Origin: DAOTKC01 sp035449045
GTDB lineage: Bacteria; Bacillota; Clostridia; Christensenellales; CAG-917
Direction of reading: 5' to 3'
DNA: 64,000 nt
Assembly: GCA_035449045.1 (NCBI GenBank)
Contig: DAOTKC010000002.1
Coordinates: forward strand, 31,140-95,139
The notes beneath the pieces were generated by a model. The model ran no database searches, was not told the DNA's origin, and saw nothing but the letters and a program-made list of their open reading frames with translations. The translations under genes were made by a program, and so were the position numbers. Shown piece after piece: positions 34,488 to 42,964 of the stretch (the stretch's first letter is position 1; each line of letters starts with the position of its first letter).

Positions 34488-34898
34488 TTATTTTCTTCGG
34501 CATCTTGGGCAGACGCCTCTCGCGTAGACGGAAAGGTCTTCGATGGTGTAGCCCGCAAGCGCCCGCTCAAAGTCCTTTTCCTCGACCTCAAAATCAAAAA
34601 TTTCGCCGCAGGAGGAGCACTTGAAATGCCCGTGCACCGAGGTGTCGATGTCGAAATGCGCTTCGCCGTCCAAAAAGTTGACGGCCTTTAAAATCCCGGC
34701 GCGCTCAAAGGCCTTAATTGTATTATAAACCGTAGATTTGGCTATCGAGGGGTTTTCGGCCGTTATGGCCTCGTAAACCCTGATGGCGTCGGGATGCACG
34801 CGGTTTTTCAGCAGATAATCCAAAATTGCAAGCCGCTGGTGCGTCAGTTTGATTTTGTTCCGCTTAAGTAGCTCGATAATATTTTCATATTTCGTCAT
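34488..34898 (-). CDS. perR: Fur-family peroxide-type repressor (PerR-like)
   Basis: A 136-aa Fur-family regulator. The winged-helix DNA-binding half (KLTHQRLAILDYLL ... STVYNTIKAFERAGIL) is followed by the dimerisation/metal half with the HFDIDTSVHGHFKCSSCG region and CPRC at the end, giving two CxxC pairs for structural zinc. Assignment to PerR rather than Fur or Zur rests on size, the downstream rubrerythrin gene and a PerR-box-like operator over its own promoter. GAGGAGG precedes ATG 34898. It probably represses itself and peroxide-defence genes when iron- or manganese-bound. Confidence 0.82.
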   Translation of the reverse strand: MTKYENIIELLKRNKIKLTHQRLAILDYLLKNRVHPDAIRVYEAITAENPSIAKSTVYNTIKAFERAGILKAVNFLDGEAHFDIDTSVHGHFKCSSCGEIFDFEVEEKDFERALAGYTIEDLSVYARGVCPRCRRK

Positions 34899-35009
34899 AG
34901 ATTCCGCCTCCTCTTTCGTTTTAAATTTCTCAATATATATTTGATTTTGTTGCTGAAATCGCTCTCTTCTCCCCGAATAATTTTATTTAAAATCGAATTT
35001 AGTTTTATT

Positions 35010-35024
35010 TAATAATCATTCTTA
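35010..35024 (-). promoter_or_regulatory. PerR-box-like operator
   Basis: TAATAAT-C-ATTCTTA is a 7-1-7 inverted repeat with a single mismatch between arms. It matches 11-12 of the 14 defined positions of the Bacillus PerR box (TTATAATnATTATAA). It covers the predicted transcription start of the perR-like gene. Confidence 0.6.
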
Positions 35025-35030
35025 ATTACT

Positions 35031-35058
35031 ATTATATCGTAGTATTTCTGTTTGTCAA
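35031..35058 (-). promoter_or_regulatory. Promoter of the perR-like gene
   Basis: On the minus strand TTGACA (35053-35058) and TATAAT (35031-35036) are both perfect, with a 16-base spacer. The expected start is about 35024, at the edge of the PerR-like box. Confidence 0.85.
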
Positions 35059-35147
35059 ATCTTTTTTGGTTTTAATGGGTTTTTGTTTCAAATCAGGCTT
35101 ATTGAGATTTGATTAATTTGTTATCGTTGCTTTTGCGCCAAAAAATA

Positions 35148-35171
35148 CGGCTCGCTTTTGAGCCGCCGCTT
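35148..35171 (-). terminator. Hairpin with minus-strand T-run between divergent promoters
   Basis: CGGCTC / GAGCCG (6 bp) with a six-base loop. Read on the minus strand it is followed by TATTTTTTGG, a good terminator shape. It lies between two divergent promoters, where no protein gene ends, so it may close a small RNA or shield perR from read-through. Confidence 0.5.
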
Positions 35172-35240
35172 TTTGTTGCTTTTAGGTTTGAACCCATAGA
35201 TATATACCGCGGTTTTCCCAATCGGCCTTTTAATTAATGC

Positions 35241-35269
35241 TTGATATACTTACTTTGCTATGTTATAAT
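35241..35269 (+). promoter_or_regulatory. Promoter of the P-type ATPase gene
   Basis: TTGATA (35241-35246), 17 bases, TATAAT (35264-35269). The predicted start lies about 25 bases before ATG 35301 and its GAGGG site. Confidence 0.85.
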
Positions 35270-35300
35270 TCTATGGTATTTTGTAAATAAGAGGGATGAC

Positions 35301-37811
35301 ATGAGTATTGCCGAAGAAAAAGGCCTCAATTTAGCCGCGGAGAGCGCGCTTGAAACCGAGACAGAAATCCGGGGGACAGACGAAAATAATTTAAGTTTTT
35401 TGGCAATAGGTCTGACTGCGGAAGAGGTGCGGGATAAAACGGAGCGCGGCGAGGTCAACGGTGACCTCAACATCCGCACAAAGTCGTTCGGCAAAATTAT
35501 CGTATCAAACGTTTTCACACTATTTAATATCATAAACTTCATTTTAGCGGCGCTTATTTTTTCCGTTCAGCCCTTTACCGACGCCGTCGTTCAATGCGGC
35601 TTCTTAATTTTGATTTTCCTCAATATGTTCTCCGGTCTCATTCAGGAAATCCGTGCCAAAATCACCATCGATAAGCTGTCGTTGCTGTCGGCGCCCAAGT
35701 GCAGGGTTATTCGGGACGGCGAGGAAAAAGAGATAGCCATAAAAGATATCGCGCTCGGCGAGCTGATGGTTTTTACCGCGGGCTGTCAAATCTGCGCCGA
35801 CTCCGAAGTTCTCTTTGGCACCGCCGAGGTCAACGAGGCGCTGGTGACGGGCGAGCCCGATGCCGTTTTGAAGACGACGGGCAGCAAGCTGCTTTCGGGC
35901 AGTTTTGTGGTATCGGGCGAAATAAAGGCGCGCGCCACCGCCGTCGGAGCCGACAACTACGCTCAAAAAATTTCGGCGGGCGCAAAATACATCAAAAAGC
36001 CCAACTCCGATATAGTGGTGTCGCTAAAAGCCATCATTCGTCTGATGTCGTTCGTAGTCGTCCCGCTGGGCGTCGCCTTGTTTTTAAAGTCCTATCTATG
36101 GGATAAGCTGGCGCTTTCGGGCTCCGTCCTCGCCATGACGGCGTCGATGATAAGCATGATTCCGCAGGGATTGGTAGCCTTGACTTCAGTAGTTTTTGCG
36201 ATATCCATCATCAAGCTTTCCAAACACAACACGCTGGTGCAGGATTTATACTGCATCGAAACGCTGGCGCGGGTTGACGTGCTCTGCTTGGATAAAACGG
36301 GCACGATAACCGAGGGGAGTATGGTGTTTGAAAAGCTCCATCCCGCCGAAGGCGTCAGCGAGCAGGAGATGGAGGAGGCGATAACGGCGCTCGTAGGCGC
36401 GCTCTCCGACAATAACCCCACTTTTATGGCGCTCCGCGAGCGGTTTTTTAAAGAGGGCTCGGAGCAAGCGGTCAACGTCGTGCCTTTTTCCTCTAAGCGG
36501 AAATGGAGCGGTGCCGCTTTTGCGAACGGTAGCTTTATGATGGGCGCCTCCGAGTTTTTGCTGAAAAGCGAGGACATTCAAAAATACTCCGAGATTATCG
36601 CGGAATATTCGGGGGGCGGCTCGCGCGTCATGGCGCTTGTCAAGACCAATGACGTCCTTTCCGACTACGAAGGCAAAAAAGACGTCGAGCTGATGGGATT
36701 TATTTTAATCACCGACAAAATCCGCGACGAGGCGGAAAGCACACTCAAATTTTTCGCCGAGCAGGGCGTGCAACTAAAGATTATCTCGGGCGACAACCAC
36801 CTCACCGTGGCGGCTGTGGCAAAGCGGGCGGGGCTTATAGGCGCCGACAACGCCGTCGACGCCACCACGCTCAAGACCGAGGAGGAAATTTTGGAGGCGG
36901 CGGAAAAATACACCGTTTTCGGAAGAGTGGTTCCCGAACAGAAACTGATGCTGATTAAGGCGCTCAAGGCGCAAGGGCACACCGTGGCAATGACGGGCGA
37001 CGGCGTCAACGACGTGCTGGCGCTTAAAGAGGCCGATTGCAGCGTCGCCATGGCGTCGGGAAGCGATGCGGCGAGGACGGTCTCCCAGCTCGTGCTTTTG
37101 GACAGCAATTTCAAGAGCATGCCCAAGATAGTTGCCGAGGGCAGGCGCAACATAAACAACCTTCAGCGGACAGCCGGCCTCTATCTCACCAAGACCGTCT
37201 ATTCGCTTCTGCTCGGCATTCTCTTTGTCATCCCTTGGGTGGGCGCCTATCCCTACGAGCCCATTCACCTGACGTTCGTGGGCGGTTTCGCCATCGGCAT
37301 CCCCTCGGCGCTTCTTGCGCTCGCGCCCAACGAAGAGCGTGTCAAAGGTCGATTTATCAACACCACTATGGCGCGCGCGCTGCCCGGCGCGCTGACGCTG
37401 TTTTTGTGCATAGTTTCCGTCCAAATAGGGAATATTTTAGCGGGCGTCAGCGCCGACGAGCTTTCCACCGTATGCGTCGTCGCCATCGGCTTGGTTTCCT
37501 TCGCCGTGCTTTTCAGAATTTCCCTCCCCGTAAATCCCTTCCGGCTGTCGCTGTTTATTTTGATGTTCGGGCTCTTCTTCCTCTGCTGGTGGATTTTGAC
37601 GGCCGACCCAATTCCCTTCATTTCGCCGCTCATCCGCTCCATCAACATCAGCCTCATTCCTTTCCAAAACTTCACCATGCCCATGCTCTATCTGCTGATT
37701 CCCGCCGCCGTGATAGCGGTGGTGTCCATGGTGGCGCTGACGCTCCTTTTCGAAACCTACGCCAAAAAGCGCTCCTTTAACCTCATCGCAAAGATTTTGC
37801 GCGTGAAATAA
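35301..37811 (+). CDS. Cation-transporting P-type ATPase (CtpE-like P2 group)
   Basis: An 836-aa P-type ATPase. Actuator motif TGEP (T183-P186), phosphorylation site DKTGT (D331), nucleotide-domain region KWSG and the hinge GDGVND (D567) are all present, as is a ten-helix membrane layout with six helices in the last 230 residues. M4 has IPQGLVALTSV, with Q289 where Ca2+/cation pumps of this group have glutamate (PEGL). The frame upstream of 35301 overlaps the promoter, so ATG 35301 with GAGGG is chosen. The best family guess is the CtpE-like calcium/cation branch, inferred from the LARVDVLCLDKTGT surroundings; the ion is uncertain because of the Glu-to-Gln change. Confidence 0.85.
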   Translation: MSIAEEKGLNLAAESALETETEIRGTDENNLSFLAIGLTAEEVRDKTERGEVNGDLNIRTKSFGKIIVSNVFTLFNIINFILAALIFSVQPFTDAVVQCGFLILIFLNMFSGLIQEIRAKITIDKLSLLSAPKCRVIRDGEEKEIAIKDIALGELMVFTAGCQICADSEVLFGTAEVNEALVTGEPDAVLKTTGSKLLSGSFVVSGEIKARATAVGADNYAQKISAGAKYIKKPNSDIVVSLKAIIRLMSFVVVPLGVALFLKSYLWDKLALSGSVLAMTASMISMIPQGLVALTSVVFAISIIKLSKHNTLVQDLYCIETLARVDVLCLDKTGTITEGSMVFEKLHPAEGVSEQEMEEAITALVGALSDNNPTFMALRERFFKEGSEQAVNVVPFSSKRKWSGAAFANGSFMMGASEFLLKSEDIQKYSEIIAEYSGGGSRVMALVKTNDVLSDYEGKKDVELMGFILITDKIRDEAESTLKFFAEQGVQLKIISGDNHLTVAAVAKRAGLIGADNAVDATTLKTEEEILEAAEKYTVFGRVVPEQKLMLIKALKAQGHTVAMTGDGVNDVLALKEADCSVAMASGSDAARTVSQLVLLDSNFKSMPKIVAEGRRNINNLQRTAGLYLTKTVYSLLLGILFVIPWVGAYPYEPIHLTFVGGFAIGIPSALLALAPNEERVKGRFINTTMARALPGALTLFLCIVSVQIGNILAGVSADELSTVCVVAIGLVSFAVLFRISLPVNPFRLSLFILMFGLFFLCWWILTADPIPFISPLIRSINISLIPFQNFTMPMLYLLIPAAVIAVVSMVALTLLFETYAKKRSFNLIAKILRVK

Positions 37812-37834
37812 TTTAAACAATACTAAAAAAGGCT

Positions 37835-37866
37835 AAGAGAGCGGCTTTACGCCGCTCTCTTAATTT
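37835..37866. terminator. Terminator after the P-type ATPase gene
   Basis: An 11-bp perfect stem (AAGAGAGCGGC / GCCGCTCTCTT) with a TTTAC loop, then AATTTA; A-runs on the other side make it usable in both directions. Confidence 0.85.
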
Positions 37867-37946
37867 ACCTTGATTAAATTTGGTAATTTAATTAATTTGA
37901 TTGATTATTAGTTATTTTTTAATATTGAGCCGAATTTTTGCTTTAT

Positions 37947-39176
37947 TTAGCGGCCTACCGAGGTATTGTCCTCGACGCGGCTTCTGAGGTCGGCGATGGG
38001 GTGTGGAGCTATCTCATAGCGGTAGTCCTTGCCGAATTCCTTAATATAGCGGTCGATGGTCTTGTGGCTGGCGACGTCGGCAAGCGAGCTGTTGATTTGC
38101 TTTTGGACGGTGAAGAACTCGAAATCCTTGGGAAGGGTGTCGACGTCGGAATAGTCCTCTCTCACCGAGGTCAGACGAACGCTTGAAAGAACGCCGCGGA
38201 CATATTCCTTATTGGGGTGGAATTTAATGAGCTCGGGGAACTCGCCGACGGGTATCACCTCGCTCCAATGCCGCCCCTCGTATTTTTCAAGAAGCTCGGC
38301 GGCGCGGTGCAGGTGGGCGACTTCCTGCTCAAAATGGCGTTCCCAAATCTTTTTGATGTCCTTGTCGGTCTCGTCCATGAAGCAGGAATAATAGAGATAG
38401 CACTCGGTGTATTCATGTTCCAAAAGGCCGGCCAGCCAACTGCAGGTGGTGTCCATAAGGCTTCCGTAGTGGGTGACGTGCTGCTCCTCAATCATGGCGA
38501 TTTCCTGGAAGAGCTTGCGGCCGATGTCGCTTGAATAGAAGCCGTTCTGGTTCATATAGTAGTTCATCGTCTGCTGTTCGGCGGCAGTGATTATGCCGAT
38601 GTTGAGCTTGGTTATGGGGTCGCTGACCTTATAGTTGACGTAGCGCCTGACATCGTCGTAGGGGTGGCGGTGCTCGGAAATCGTGGGGCGGCCGGGCATT
38701 ATCTCGGTGTAGCTTCCCACAAGCCGCTCGGCGCGGATGCCGTGCTCCATCTCGAGAAGGTCGGCAAAGCGGTAAAGGTGGTCGAAGTCCTCGAGAAGGG
38801 CAAAATCAAGCGCTTTTTTGACGTATTCGTCCTTTTCGCGCTGCGCCAAAATGGCGGTTAAATCGACGGCTAGCTGTTCGTAGCCGATGGTGTTTTCCAA
38901 AATGCTCTCATTAATGGGCTTTAAGCAGGATATGCGCTTTTGCTGTTGTTGCTCTATCCGCCTGCTCAACGCAAGCTCGCGGCGAATGTCGTTGTTAGGC
39001 TCATGCCGGTGAAATTGATGCGAAAACCAGACCGCCTCATATTCCGTGCCGTCCATAAGGATGCAGCGCACCTTAGTATAGGGGTCGGCTTCGTCTTTAT
39101 CGTAGGACTTGGGGTATAAGTCTTTCCAGCTTTCGAACTCGTTCAGTTTTTTGGGTTTTTCGGTAAACGGATTCAT
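37947..39176 (-). CDS. Two-lobed ferritin-like (diiron) protein of unknown function
   Basis: A 409-aa cytoplasmic protein I cannot place in a named family. Two regions carry ferritin-like helix motifs: about residues 110-175 (EDFDHLYRFADLLEMEHG) and about 225-300 (IEEQHVTHYGSLMD, then EHEYTECYLYYSCF and FEQEVAHLHRAAELL). These Glu/His patterns are those of diiron four-helix bundles such as rubrerythrin. The N-terminal 70 residues and C-terminal 80 residues are extra. AAGGAG stands before the ATG on the minus strand. A role in oxygen or peroxide defence is suggested by its type and by the PerR-like and rubrerythrin genes nearby, but this is inference. Confidence 0.7.
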   Translation of the reverse strand: MNPFTEKPKKLNEFESWKDLYPKSYDKDEADPYTKVRCILMDGTEYEAVWFSHQFHRHEPNNDIRRELALSRRIEQQQQKRISCLKPINESILENTIGYEQLAVDLTAILAQREKDEYVKKALDFALLEDFDHLYRFADLLEMEHGIRAERLVGSYTEIMPGRPTISEHRHPYDDVRRYVNYKVSDPITKLNIGIITAAEQQTMNYYMNQNGFYSSDIGRKLFQEIAMIEEQHVTHYGSLMDTTCSWLAGLLEHEYTECYLYYSCFMDETDKDIKKIWERHFEQEVAHLHRAAELLEKYEGRHWSEVIPVGEFPELIKFHPNKEYVRGVLSSVRLTSVREDYSDVDTLPKDFEFFTVQKQINSSLADVASHKTIDRYIKEFGKDYRYEIAPHPIADLRSRVEDNTSVGR

Positions 39177-39400
39177 AAAACTCTCCTTTATAAGGTTTTT
39201 CTTTAGTATCTTTCGTCACCGTAAATTAATACCGCTTGAGCTTAAAAGCCAAAGAAATACATAGAAAAAACTTGGAAAAATTAAAAATCCAAAAGAAAAT
39301 TAATGCTGCAAATTAGAAATAAATCGGAGTTTATTGCCAAAATAAAAGGTTTATATATAAAAGTTGAATATTTAAAATGCCTTTTTGAAAATTTGGAAAA

Positions 39401-39979
39401 TTATTCGGGACTAATTTTCGAAAAAACGCAGCCGCAAAAGTTTTGGCGGTATAAATTATATTTTTTTGACAGCTCGATTGATTTTTTGTAGCCGTCGTTT
39501 TTCTTGAAATCGGATGGCAGATATTTCGGCGAAAGCGACAAGCCTATTGCGTTGATTTTGTCAGCGTCCTTTAGAGGGCTCAGCGTCAGAGTAGTCGCGA
39601 AATAATCAAAATCCCCCGCGGCCTCGGCGGCCGCGCTCAAGCGCAAAGTGTAACAAGCCTCGCACCTTTTGCCGCGCTCGGGCTCCTGCTCCAGCCCCGT
39701 TGCGGCCTCGTTAAAAAGCTCGGGCATATAGCAGCCGTCGATTGCGTTCAAACCGAATATGCTTGAAAACCGCTTCAGCTCCGAAAAGCGCTTTCGATAT
39801 TCCTCCTCGTTCGTTATGTTGGGGTTGAAAAAATAGGGCGTGGTTTCAAATGAACCAAGCAAACAATCAAACGCGGCTGAGGCGCACGGCGCGCAGCAAC
39901 AATGAAGAAGCAGCCTCGGTTTTTTCGCCGTGGCCTTCAGCTCTTCGATTAGTTTTAATAACTGCCTTTGCGCATTCAT
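39401..39979 (-). CDS. queH: Epoxyqueuosine reductase QueH
   Basis: A 192-aa protein of the QueH (former DUF208) family, which reduces epoxyqueuosine to queuosine in tRNA in bacteria lacking the cobalamin-type QueG. Diagnostic segments: LLHCCCAPC near residue 25, YFFNPNI, EPERGKRCEACY at about 98, FATTLTLSPLKD and FCGCVFS at the end. The cysteine pairs bind a [4Fe-4S] cluster and a second iron. It lies downstream of trkH on the same strand, separated by a dispersed repeat. Confidence 0.93.
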   Translation of the reverse strand: MNAQRQLLKLIEELKATAKKPRLLLHCCCAPCASAAFDCLLGSFETTPYFFNPNITNEEEYRKRFSELKRFSSIFGLNAIDGCYMPELFNEAATGLEQEPERGKRCEACYTLRLSAAAEAAGDFDYFATTLTLSPLKDADKINAIGLSLSPKYLPSDFKKNDGYKKSIELSKKYNLYRQNFCGCVFSKISPE

Positions 39980-40021
39980 CCGTGTTAATAAATTAAATTT
40001 AGGCTATTAGCCTTAACCACA

Positions 40022-40105
40022 GTTTTTCGTTTTTCGTTGAGCGTTTTTCGTTCGGCGAAGCCGCCATCCGCCATTATTCATTATTCATTATTCATTATTC
40101 ATTTA
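40022..40105 (-). repeat. Dispersed stop-codon-flush repeat, copy 3
   Basis: Read on the minus strand it starts at the TAA stop of trkH, continues as four heptamers (ATGAATA-type), then ATGGCGGATGGCGG, the hairpin GGCG-GCTT-CGCC, AACGAAAAACGCTCAACGAAAAACG. The orientation relative to the upstream gene is the same as in copies 1 and 2. Confidence 0.85.
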
Positions 40106-41551
40106 TCTTCTTGTCCATGTGCGCGGCGAGAACAGCATGAGAAGAGGGAAAATTTCCAGCCTGCCCAAAAGCATGATACCGGACAGCACCAGCTTGGAAA
40201 AGTAGGAAAACACCGAAAAGTTGCCCGAAGGCCCTATGATGCCAAGTCCCGGCCCTACGTTGCTTATCGAGGTCAGCACCGCCGAAAAAGAGACGGCAAA
40301 ACCGAGGTTGTCAACGGTAACCAAAATGACCGCCGCGATAAATACCAGCACGTAGACGACAAAATAGGTGTTGGCGCCTCTGACGTCGGCTTCAGACAGC
40401 GGTTTTCCGTCCAGCTTTACGGTGTGGACGCTCCTCGGGCTTATGACGCGCTTGATTTCGGCAAACACCGATTTCAACAAAATAATGAGCCTCGACACCT
40501 TGAACCCGCCGCCTGTCGAGGATGCGCATGCGCCTATGAACATGGTTAGCATTAGTATAGCCTGCGAAATAGCCGGCCACTTGGTGTAATCGGCCGTCGA
40601 AAAACCCGTCGTCGAGCTGACTGTTATCGTTTGGAAGGAGGCGTATCTTAAGGCTGTTCCGAAGTTTCCGTAAAGGTGCATGATATTTAAAGAGATAAAG
40701 AGTATGGCGGCGACGAGATATATCGTATAAAATTTGAACTCAGTGCTCTTTACGGCGTCTTTAAATTTTTTCAAAAGAAAGAGATAATATATTGTGAAAT
40801 TCAGGCTGAAGAGATACATAAAGACGGTCACGACGATATCAACGTAGACGCTACCGAAGGCGGCGATGCTTGCGTTCGTGGCGGCAAACCCGCCCGTGCC
40901 CGCCGTGCTAAGCGCGACGATTGCCGAATTGAAAGGATCCATGCCGCCTATCAGCAGAAGAATCATCAATAAAACCGTCATGACGAAATAGATGAGATAA
41001 AGAACCTGCGCGCCGAAGCGGACTTTGGAAACCATCTTGCCCAGTTTGGGGCCGGGGCTCTCCCACTTCATAAGCTGAAATACGGTGGCGTCCGAGGTGG
41101 GAAGCACGGCGAGCGCAAGGACTAAAACGCCCATGCCGCCCAGCCAGTGGGTGAAGCTCCGCCAAAAGAGCACCGATTTATCGAGCGCCTCGATATCGGT
41201 CAATATTGTGGCGCCCGTCGTGGTGAAGCCCGACACCGTTTCAAAGATGCAGTCGACGAAGTTCGTTATCGAGCGGCTGAATAAAAAAGGCAGCGCGCCC
41301 AAGACGGAGACCAAAACCCAAGAGAATCCGACGACCATAAAGCCTTCCCGCACGGTAATCGTCTTGGTTTTGGGCTTGACGAAGGTAACGAGCGCGGCGG
41401 CGGGGACTGCCATCGCCAAAACAGTCCAGAGAAAGGCTAGCGCCGAATTGTATTCTTTAAGCCCCAGCGCGATAGCGAGCGGAATAAGGAGCGTCGCCGA
41501 CACTATGAGAAGAATCTTGCCTATTAAATTAAAGACCATTCTGAAATTCAT
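40103..41551 (-). CDS. trkH: TrkH/KtrB-type potassium uptake membrane protein
   Basis: A 482-aa K+ channel-like subunit with four M1-P-M2 repeats. Pore-type sequences are visible: VSGFTTTGATIL near residue 110, STAGTGGFAATN near 210, VSSTTGFSTADY near 310 and a fourth near SISNVGPGLG at about 440. It forms a K+ uptake system with the regulator gene directly upstream (two-base gap). The last residues end at a stop that lies in a dispersed repeat. Confidence 0.93.
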   Translation of the reverse strand: MNFRMVFNLIGKILLIVSATLLIPLAIALGLKEYNSALAFLWTVLAMAVPAAALVTFVKPKTKTITVREGFMVVGFSWVLVSVLGALPFLFSRSITNFVDCIFETVSGFTTTGATILTDIEALDKSVLFWRSFTHWLGGMGVLVLALAVLPTSDATVFQLMKWESPGPKLGKMVSKVRFGAQVLYLIYFVMTVLLMILLLIGGMDPFNSAIVALSTAGTGGFAATNASIAAFGSVYVDIVVTVFMYLFSLNFTIYYLFLLKKFKDAVKSTEFKFYTIYLVAAILFISLNIMHLYGNFGTALRYASFQTITVSSTTGFSTADYTKWPAISQAILMLTMFIGACASSTGGGFKVSRLIILLKSVFAEIKRVISPRSVHTVKLDGKPLSEADVRGANTYFVVYVLVFIAAVILVTVDNLGFAVSFSAVLTSISNVGPGLGIIGPSGNFSVFSYFSKLVLSGIMLLGRLEIFPLLMLFSPRTWTRR

Positions 41552-41553
41552 AA

Positions 41554-42909
41554 TTAGTCCAAAATGTCGTCGAGCGAATTGTAACGAACGTTAGTGGTGA
41601 CCGCTATGATGCGGTCGCCCGCGCATACTTCCGTCGTGCCGTCAGGAATGATGGCATTGTCGCTGCGGATTATGCCCGCAATCAGCAGATTTTTCTTGAA
41701 TTTTATGTCCTTTAGCGCGCGTCCGGCAATGGGCGAATCCTCCGATACCGAAAACTCCAGCGCCTCGGCTTGGCCGCCCGCCAGCTTGTAAAGCGTCAGA
41801 ATATTGGCCTGCTTGGGCTCCTCGATGGCGCGGATATATCGGATTATGTTTTCCGCCGTCACGCGTTTGGGCGCGATGACGCTGTCAAGTTGTATATCCT
41901 CGAGGACGCCGGTGAAGGCGTCGTTGTTGACCTTTGTTACCAACTTTTTCAAATTCAAATTCTTTAAAAACAGCGAAACCACGATATTTCTTTCGTCGTT
42001 GCCGGTCAAAACGGCGGCGCCGTCGGTGGATGCTATGCCTTCCTCAAGCAGCACCGCCTTGTCGGTGCCGTCGGCCGCCACCACCTCGGCGCGCTCAAGT
42101 GCGTTTTTGAGCTTGACGCATTTTTGGCGATCCTGCTCCACTATTTTGACGCGGATGCCCGACTCGATGAGCTCTTTGGCGAGATAGTAAGTTATGATTC
42201 CGCCGCCGATTATCATGGCGGACTGGGCGCGGTGCTTGTAGATGCCGATTTTTTTGAAAAATAAATCGAGGTCTTTGGGCTTTGCCGCGACGTGGACGGT
42301 GTCGCCCGCTAAAATAACGAAATCGCCGTTGGGAATGACGGTCTCGTCGTCCCTTTCAACGGCGCAGATTAAAATTTTCACCTTTAATTCGGAAATAATT
42401 TCCCTCAGGCTTTTTGCCGCGATGACGGAGTCCTCGGGGATTTTGACCTCGGCAAGGTCGATTTTGCCGCCCGCGAAATAGTCGATTTTCATGGCCGAAG
42501 GCACGCGGAGCAGCCGCGAAATGGCGGCGGCGGCCTCCATTTCGGGATTAATCATGAGGTCGATACCCAGCTGCTCGCGCATGAAGGAAAACTGCTCGAA
42601 ATATTCCGGCGCGCGAACGCGCGCTATGGTGTGTTTGACGCCGGCGAGCTTGGCAGCCAGACAGCACAGTATGTTGAGCTCGTCGCCCGGCGTCAGCGCG
42701 ATAAAGACGTCGGCGGATGACGCACCCGCTTCCTCAAGCACGGTGACGGATGCGGCGTTGCCGCCAATGCCTTTGATGTCGAAACGATTTACGATTTCAA
42801 AGATAATCTCGCTGTCGGTATCGATGGCGGTAATGTCGTGGCCTTCCTCCGTCAGATACCCGAGCAGCGCTTCTCCCACTTTGCCGATGCCGGCAACAAT
42901 AACTTTCAT
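41554..42909 (-). CDS. trkA: TrkA potassium uptake regulator
   Basis: A 451-aa cytoplasmic regulator with two RCK_N/RCK_C pairs. NAD(H)-binding motifs occur at the N terminus (VIVAGIGKVGEALLGYL) and in the second half (AMIIGGGIITYYLAKEL), each followed by an RCK_C (TrkA-C) domain ending with GD-type loops. It gates the TrkH pore whose gene follows. AGGGA precedes the ATG by seven bases. A plausible promoter (TTTATC-17-TAAAAT on the minus strand) lies just upstream. Confidence 0.95.
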   Translation of the reverse strand: MKVIVAGIGKVGEALLGYLTEEGHDITAIDTDSEIIFEIVNRFDIKGIGGNAASVTVLEEAGASSADVFIALTPGDELNILCCLAAKLAGVKHTIARVRAPEYFEQFSFMREQLGIDLMINPEMEAAAAISRLLRVPSAMKIDYFAGGKIDLAEVKIPEDSVIAAKSLREIISELKVKILICAVERDDETVIPNGDFVILAGDTVHVAAKPKDLDLFFKKIGIYKHRAQSAMIIGGGIITYYLAKELIESGIRVKIVEQDRQKCVKLKNALERAEVVAADGTDKAVLLEEGIASTDGAAVLTGNDERNIVVSLFLKNLNLKKLVTKVNNDAFTGVLEDIQLDSVIAPKRVTAENIIRYIRAIEEPKQANILTLYKLAGGQAEALEFSVSEDSPIAGRALKDIKFKKNLLIAGIIRSDNAIIPDGTTEVCAGDRIIAVTTNVRYNSLDDILD

Positions 42910-42964
42910 ATAATTTCCCTAATCGATATTTTAATGTGGCGTTTTATGCCGATAAACACTTGTT

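Larger units (their letters stand above)
34899..35300. other. 402-bp divergent intergenic region (perR-like / P-type ATPase)
   Basis: This stretch has no gene. It holds, from left to right: a leader of about 125 bases for perR, a PerR-box-like operator (35010-35024), the perR promoter (35031-35058), a hairpin with a T-run on the minus strand (35148-35165), the motif TTTAGGTTT and the ATPase promoter (35241-35269). Confidence 0.8.

Noticed and set aside
35241..35300. Upstream start for the P-type ATPase
   Set aside because: These codons are the promoter itself (TTGATA and TATAAT).
39303..39491. 62-aa open reading frame on the plus strand
   Set aside because: It is AT-rich, has no ribosome binding site and overlaps the 3' end of queH on the other strand.
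40037..40549. 170-aa open frame on the plus strand
   Set aside because: It runs from the dispersed repeat into the antisense of trkH, with no domain and no ribosome site.
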